Part shown: piece after piece, positions 6,173 to 10,290 of the stretch
Position numbering within the stretch: position 1 is the stretch's first letter
Layout: each line of letters begins with the position of its first letter
Origin: Brevundimonas vancanneytii
GTDB taxonomy: Bacteria; Pseudomonadota; Alphaproteobacteria; Caulobacterales; Caulobacteraceae
DNA: 10,290 bases
Assembly (NCBI GenBank): GCA_945874855.1
Contig: CAMCIP010000071.1
Location: forward strand, 1 to 10,290
Direction: 5' to 3'
Notes under the pieces: model-generated
Databases searched by the model: none
What the model was told of the DNA's origin: nothing
Seen by the model: the letters and a program-made list of their open reading frames with translations, nothing else
Program-made: the position numbers and the translations under genes

Positions 6173-8845
6173 TCAGAAGCGGGAGGTCAGGCTGATCGAG
6201 CCGCTCTGGCCCATGTCATAGCCATTGGCCACGATCCGGCTGGACCCGAGTTCCTGGAACTCGATGTAGTCCTCGTCCAGCAGGTTCCGCAGTTCGATGG
6301 CCAGGCCCATGTCGCGGCCCATCCATTCGAAATCCTTGCGGTAGACGAAGTCCAGCATGATCCCGGGATCCTGGATCAGGTCCGGTTCGCCCGGACGGCC
6401 GCGGGCCGAGGAGCGCTCCGAAACATAGGTCACCAGGAAGGTGCCCTGCGAGCGGGCCTCTTCGTCCTCGAAGCCGAACTGCAGGTTGGCCACATGCTCG
6501 GACTGACCCTGAAGGCGGCTGCCGTCGATGATGTAGTCCGAGGCGGCACGCGCCGCGCCCTGGGCGGACAGCGGGAAGACGACGTCGCCGGCGTCGACCT
6601 GCACTTCCGAGTCCGTCCAGGTGTAGTTGGCCTGGACCAGCCAGCGCTTGGAGGCGAACCAGCCCCACTCCGCGTCCGGGAAGTCGAAGTATTTCTTCAC
6701 GTCGAACTCGGCACCGTACAGGATCGCTTGCGGCGCGTTCAGGAAGGTCTGCTGCAGCAGGTTGCCCTGTTCGTTGATCGAGGACTCGATCGGGTTCTCC
6801 AGCTGCTTGTAGAAGAAGCCGCCGGTCAGATACTGGCCGCGATCGAAGTAGTATTCGACGCGCGCGTCGAAGTTGGTGATCTCGGTGTCAACAAGGTAGG
6901 GGTTGCCGAAGAACAGACGGTCGTTGTCCGGGTCCTGGTACTGCTGGGGCGCCAGTTCGCGGAACTGGGGACGGCCGATCGTCTGGGAGGCGCCGATACG
7001 GAGCTGGGTGTCCTCGGCGAAGTTCCAGGTCAAGGTCGCGGACGGCAGCCAGTAGGTCTCTTCCAACCGGGTGGGCTGGAAGGTCAGGGCCCCGCCGAAC
7101 AGCTCGACCGGGGTCACGAACTGCTCGGCGTCCTCATAGCGGACGCCGGCCGAGACGCTGACCAGCGGCACGATTTCGGCTTCGACCTGCACATAGGCGG
7201 CCCGGGTTTCCAGACCCGCCTCATAGGCGGCGGCACCGCCCGAGGGGGTGATTTCCTGCAGTTCGAACAGCAGGGGGCCCAGGTTGAAGTCGGAGAACAG
7301 ATAGTCGACGCGGCTGTCCTGCACGTCCAGCGGGATGGAACCGGCCGCCGCATAGAAGCGGAAGTCGCGGCGCTGGGCGTTGCGGGTGTTGTCGGTCCAG
7401 GCCACGCCGCCGCGGACCGTCAGTTCGCGCGCGTCCGAAAGGGGCGTGGTCCAGGCCAGATCGGCACCGGCGCTCAGCACCTCGTCTTCCAGCTCCGAGA
7501 AGGCGGTGGAGTTGCGATACTGCTCGCCGTCGTGGCGGTAGACATTGTCCACGCCCAGGCCGTAGCGGATGACCTTTTCATAAGGCGCGTCGCGCGTGGT
7601 CAGGGCATAGGCTCCGCGCCAGCTGAACTCCACCGCACCGTCCAGCAGGTCGTGTTCGCCGGCCAGCTGGCTGGTGAACAGATCGCGCTCGTACCATTCG
7701 GTGTAGTCGTCGCGGACCTGGTTGCCGTTGATGCCGGGGGCGTCGAAGTCGACTCCCACGCGCGAACGGCCTTCCTTGGTCGTGTTGCGGACGTAGAGGT
7801 TGGTCCACTTGATCTCGTTGAACTCGTCGACCCAGCTCAGCGCCGTGAGCAGGTTCAGGCCGACGTCGTTCTCGGTGGAGCGGGTGTTGAAGCTGCTCTG
7901 GACGGCCAGAACTCCGGCGTCCAGGCGGCCCGCCTGCTGCAGCGCGGTACGGGTGCGCCAGTCGTTGTTGTAGCCGACCACGAAGACCGCGCCGATGTCG
8001 CCGGCGCCGACATTCCACGACTTGCCAGCCGCGATGTCGAGGCCGACGTTGGGCTGGATGTGATCCTGCGTCTGCAGCAGGTTCAACGGCGCGTTGACGA
8101 AGTCGCGGCCGATGGCCTGGACCTGGGCCGAGGTGAAGTTGGCACCGGTGGCGACGCGGTTGCCGGTGGCGATCGCGTCACGCAGCAGGCCGGGCACTTC
8201 GCGGGTGCCGTCGTCGAAGCTGGTGAAGTCGGTGCGCGATCCGTAGTAGATCAGGCCCTCGTTGCCGGTCGTCTCCTGGTTGCCGCCGACGCTGAACGAC
8301 ATGTTCAGGAAGGGCTCGCGCGGCGCGCCGATGGTGCGCAGGTCGATCACGCCGCCGCCGAACTCACCGGGGAAGTTGGCCGAATAGGTCTTCTGCACCG
8401 TGACGCCGGCCAGGATGGACGACGGGAACAGGTCCAGCGGCACGACCCGCTGCAGCGGCTCCGGGCTGGGCAGGGGCGAGCCGTTCAGCAGGGCCGAGGA
8501 GTAGCGCTCGCCGAGACCGCGCACATAGACGAAGCGGCCTTCGACGATCGACAGGCCGGTCACGCGGGTCAGGGCGGCGGCGGCATTGTCGTCGCCGGTG
8601 CGCTCGAAGTCTTCGGTCGTCAGGAAGGCCGCGACCTCGGAGGTCTCGCGTAGCGGCTCGGGGATGTAGCGGCCCAGAACGACGATCTCGTCGACCTGGG
8701 TCTCTTCGGGCTCCTGGCCCTCGGGGTCTTGCGATTCAGCCGGGACGGGGTCCTGCGGCGGGGTCTGGGCGAACGCCAGGCCAGGCGCGATCAACGCGGT
8801 GCTGGCGAGCAGGAGTCCGCTCAGGGTCTTGGAAAGCGTCTTCAT
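6173..8845 (-). CDS. TonB-dependent outer-membrane receptor
   Basis: This 890-residue outer-membrane barrel is energised by TonB-ExbB-ExbD. It has a Sec signal (1-26, ending LAFA|QT), then a short acidic, Pro/Glu/Gln-rich spacer (27-50), a TonB box around VDEIVVLG (51-58), and a plug domain (about 60-172). The plug contains VYVRGLGERYSSALLNGSPL (106-125), PLDLFPSSILAGVTVQKTYS (136-155) and PGEFGGGVIDLRT (159-171). The rest is barrel with many aromatic-rich strands, ending SGSISLTSRF with the C-terminal Phe recognised by BAM. There is no STN signalling domain and no Oar-type carboxypeptidase-like N-terminal domain, so it is probably not a sigma-regulating or Oar-class protein. AAGG lies 8 nt before the ATG. 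The gene lies 86 bp downstream of the beta-helix gene on the same strand, with a hairpin between them, suggesting a functional pair. The plug sequence does not reveal the substrate; nothing marks it as a siderophore, vitamin B12 or sugar receptor. Confidence 0.96.
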   Translation of the reverse strand: MKTLSKTLSGLLLASTALIAPGLAFAQTPPQDPVPAESQDPEGQEPEETQVDEIVVLGRYIPEPLRETSEVAAFLTTEDFERTGDDNAAAALTRVTGLSIVEGRFVYVRGLGERYSSALLNGSPLPSPEPLQRVVPLDLFPSSILAGVTVQKTYSANFPGEFGGGVIDLRTIGAPREPFLNMSFSVGGNQETTGNEGLIYYGSRTDFTSFDDGTREVPGLLRDAIATGNRVATGANFTSAQVQAIGRDFVNAPLNLLQTQDHIQPNVGLDIAAGKSWNVGAGDIGAVFVVGYNNDWRTRTALQQAGRLDAGVLAVQSSFNTRSTENDVGLNLLTALSWVDEFNEIKWTNLYVRNTTKEGRSRVGVDFDAPGINGNQVRDDYTEWYERDLFTSQLAGEHDLLDGAVEFSWRGAYALTTRDAPYEKVIRYGLGVDNVYRHDGEQYRNSTAFSELEDEVLSAGADLAWTTPLSDARELTVRGGVAWTDNTRNAQRRDFRFYAAAGSIPLDVQDSRVDYLFSDFNLGPLLFELQEITPSGGAAAYEAGLETRAAYVQVEAEIVPLVSVSAGVRYEDAEQFVTPVELFGGALTFQPTRLEETYWLPSATLTWNFAEDTQLRIGASQTIGRPQFRELAPQQYQDPDNDRLFFGNPYLVDTEITNFDARVEYYFDRGQYLTGGFFYKQLENPIESSINEQGNLLQQTFLNAPQAILYGAEFDVKKYFDFPDAEWGWFASKRWLVQANYTWTDSEVQVDAGDVVFPLSAQGAARAASDYIIDGSRLQGQSEHVANLQFGFEDEEARSQGTFLVTYVSERSSARGRPGEPDLIQDPGIMLDFVYRKDFEWMGRDMGLAIELRNLLDEDYIEFQELGSSRIVANGYDMGQSGSISLTSRF

Positions 8846-8886
8846 GGTCAGCGCCTTGGTCCTATGAGGTCAACACGGAACGACAA

Positions 8887-8920
8887 GGGGGACGACGGCC
8901 GTCATGGGCCGCCGTCCCCC
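8887..8920 (-). terminator. Intercistronic hairpin between the beta-helix gene and the receptor gene
   Basis: GGGGGACGACGGCC (8887-8900) and GGCCGCCGTCCCCC (8907-8920) form a 14-bp stem with a 6-nt loop. On the plus strand one position is an A-C mismatch, but in minus-strand RNA the same position is a G-U wobble, so the stem is continuous only in the direction of these genes. It starts 11 nt after the beta-helix stop. The following bases (TTGTCGTTCC) are only moderately U-rich, so it may be a partial terminator or an mRNA-stabilising hairpin that lets some transcription reach the receptor, whose ATG is 41 nt further on. Confidence 0.7.
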
Positions 8921-8931
8921 AGGGCGCGCTA

Positions 8932-10290
8932 TCAGCAGGTGGAGCCGGCGGAGATGCCGCAGGACCAGCCGTTGTACCAGGTGTCGGCCGCATCGCGGAC
9001 GGCGCCGATGTAGGTGGTGTTGACGAAGAAGGGGTCCAGCGCCGCGACGGCGGTCGCCGGCCGGGCCGCTTCGTTCGCGCCATTGGTCACGCCGTTCAGC
9101 GTCGACGTGCCGGCCAGGTTGTTGGCGCCGGTGGCGAAGATGCCCGAGGTGGCGGCGTCCTGGTTGGCGTCGGCGCGGAAGCTGGTGCCGCAGGTCAGGA
9201 AGACCGAGTTGAAGGTCGGCGCATTGGTCACGGTGGCGGCGTCGTCGATGTCGAAGCAGACGCCGGTGCCGGCCTTGGTCACCACCGAGTTGTACAGGCG
9301 AAGGGCGTTGCCGGTGTTCAGCACGATGGCGTCGCCGCCGCCGTTGTCGGTGCGGCCGATCAGGGTCAGGTTGGAGATGAGCGAACGGGTGAACAGGCCC
9401 GAGGTGGCGCTGCCGGCCGCCGAGAACTCAAAGCCGCGGTCGCCGCGGTTGGCGGCCTGGCGGATGATCATGAACTGGACGTTGCCGCGGTAGCCGGTGT
9501 CGGTGTCGAAGCTGTCGTCGTCGTTGCCGGTCAGGATGATGTACTTCATGTTCACCGTGCCGCCGAAGGGCTCGATGCCGTCGTCCGACGAGTTGTGGAC
9601 CTGGATGTACTCCATGACCGTGCCGTTGCCGACGCCGGCCACGGTGATGCCGTTCAGCTCATTGCCCGGCAGGATCTGGAAGCCGGAGTGCTGCAGGCGG
9701 AAGTAGCGGATGCGGCCGGTGTTGTCGGCGGCGGTGTTGCCGCCGTAGAAGGCGCTGGTGCCTTCGACCTGGGCCTCACAGGCGATGTTCGGGGCGGTGA
9801 CGCCGGCCGGGCAGGCGGCGATCGGCGCACGGCCCAGCAGGACCAGACCGCCCCACTGACCGATCGAGTCGACGCCCGTGGTGCCTTCGATCGACTGGCG
9901 GCTGGTGAAGATGACCGGGCTGGTCGCGGTGCCTTCGGCGAAGATCTGCGAGCCGCGGTTGACCACGATGTAGTCCAGACCGCCGGAGCCGAACACGCGC
10001 ACGCCGGGCTCGACCGTCAGGATGCCCTGCTGCGAGCCGGCCAGCGGCGCGGCCGGATTGGCACCGCGGTCCGAGCCGACGTCGACGCGGCCCGAGACCG
10101 AGTAGATCACGCCGGTGACGTTCTGCAGCGCCAGGGAGCCGACGATCAGGTTGGGGATCTGGCAGTTGCGCAGCACGGTGCCGCCCGCGGCGGTGATGGT
10201 GCCGACGTTGGCCGTGCCCGTGGGGCAGGTGGCCGGGGTCGTCCCGCCGCCCGTGCCGCCGCCGCCGCCGCCCGTGCCGCCGCCGGTGCC
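8932..10290 (-). CDS. Exported parallel beta-helix protein with Gly/Thr-rich linker (partial; N-terminus beyond the window)
   Basis: The frame stays open to the right edge, giving 452 visible residues; an internal GTG at 10176 is not a believable start because the same frame continues upstream as coding sequence. Visible residues 1-18 are a Gly/Thr linker (TGGG-type units), as often found after a lipobox or signal peptide. Next comes a Cys-bearing segment and then stacked short strands rich in G, N, V, I and T (about 45-400), typical of a right-handed beta-helix. Eight cysteines (22, 43, 160, 171, 345, 367, 444, 452) suggest disulfides and therefore export. Central motifs include GQWGGLVLLGRAPI (144-157), SSDDGIEPFGGTVNMKY (234-250) and the acidic GNDDDSFDTDTGYRG (255-269), which could bind calcium. 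I recognise this motif set from uncharacterised secreted proteins often found near TonB-dependent receptors; no enzyme active site is evident. The C-terminus is WYNGWSCGISAGSTC. The gene lies directly upstream of a receptor gene. Confidence 0.8.
   Translation of the reverse strand, partial: GTGGGTGGGGGGTGGGTTPATCPTGTANVGTITAAGGTVLRNCQIPNLIVGSLALQNVTGVIYSVSGRVDVGSDRGANPAAPLAGSQQGILTVEPGVRVFGSGGLDYIVVNRGSQIFAEGTATSPVIFTSRQSIEGTTGVDSIGQWGGLVLLGRAPIAACPAGVTAPNIACEAQVEGTSAFYGGNTAADNTGRIRYFRLQHSGFQILPGNELNGITVAGVGNGTVMEYIQVHNSSDDGIEPFGGTVNMKYIILTGNDDDSFDTDTGYRGNVQFMIIRQAANRGDRGFEFSAAGSATSGLFTRSLISNLTLIGRTDNGGGDAIVLNTGNALRLYNSVVTKAGTGVCFDIDDAATVTNAPTFNSVFLTCGTSFRADANQDAATSGIFATGANNLAGTSTLNGVTNGANEAARPATAVAALDPFFVNTTYIGAVRDAADTWYNGWSCGISAGSTC
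10237..10290. repeat. GCC-rich low-complexity tract encoding a Gly/Thr linker
   Basis: The tract is built of GGC (Gly) and ACG/ACC (Thr) codons read on the minus strand, with an uninterrupted run of six GCC units at 10255-10272 (plus strand) and further GCC triplets on both sides. The encoded pattern is Gly runs of 3 and 6 separated by single Thr. Because the unit is three bases, slippage would change linker length without breaking the frame. The tract continues past the window edge. Confidence 0.8.

Noticed and set aside
6494..8653. A 719-codon open frame on the plus strand, antisense to the receptor gene
   Set aside because: It has the same mirror-frame artefact; the minus strand encodes a complete receptor with signal peptide, plug and C-terminal Phe.
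10174..10176. GTG as start of the beta-helix gene
   Set aside because: The frame continues upstream without a stop as sensible protein (a Cys-containing segment and a Gly/Thr linker) to the window edge, and an exported protein needs a signal sequence, which is not present at this GTG.

Overview
The window is GC-rich DNA with dense, strongly biased codons, and its protein families point to an alphaproteobacterium, most likely a member of the Caulobacterales (Brevundimonas-like). This placement rests on protein style (a large TonB-dependent receptor, an M16 peptidase with an Ala-rich Sec signal, a PrtD-like type I exporter), not on a marker gene. No rRNA, tRNA, CRISPR array, transposase or integrase is visible.

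Left part (1-1763). The window opens with the first 38 codons of a leftward gene that looks like a PrtD-type type I secretion ABC transporter. It is preceded by a complete leftward ammonium transporter gene (193-1440). A 323-bp divergent control region follows. It holds a good -24/-12 (sigma-54-like) match facing the ammonium transporter, a pair of 12-bp direct repeats and a small hairpin upstream of the peptidase gene.

Middle (1764-6148). Two rightward genes encode a secreted M16 zinc peptidase with tandem M16 units, of which only the first keeps the zinc site, and a cytoplasmic NAD(P)-dependent aldehyde dehydrogenase closest to alpha-ketoglutaric semialdehyde dehydrogenases. A perfect 12-bp hairpin separates them and a second perfect 12-bp hairpin ends the block. 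The second reads as a strong UUCG-loop terminator for the opposite strand.

Right part (6173-10290). Two leftward genes form a probable surface module. The upstream gene (8932 to beyond 10290) encodes a cysteine-paired, Gly/Thr-linker-bearing parallel beta-helix protein that is cut by the window edge. The downstream gene (6173-8845) encodes an 890-aa TonB-dependent outer-membrane receptor. A 14-bp hairpin, fully paired only when read on the minus strand, sits between them and could make the first product more abundant than the second. This pairing of an uncharacterised exported beta-helix protein with its own receptor is the most interesting item here; the substrate and the direction of transport are unknown. 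The other genes look like ordinary chromosomal housekeeping or nutrient-uptake functions.
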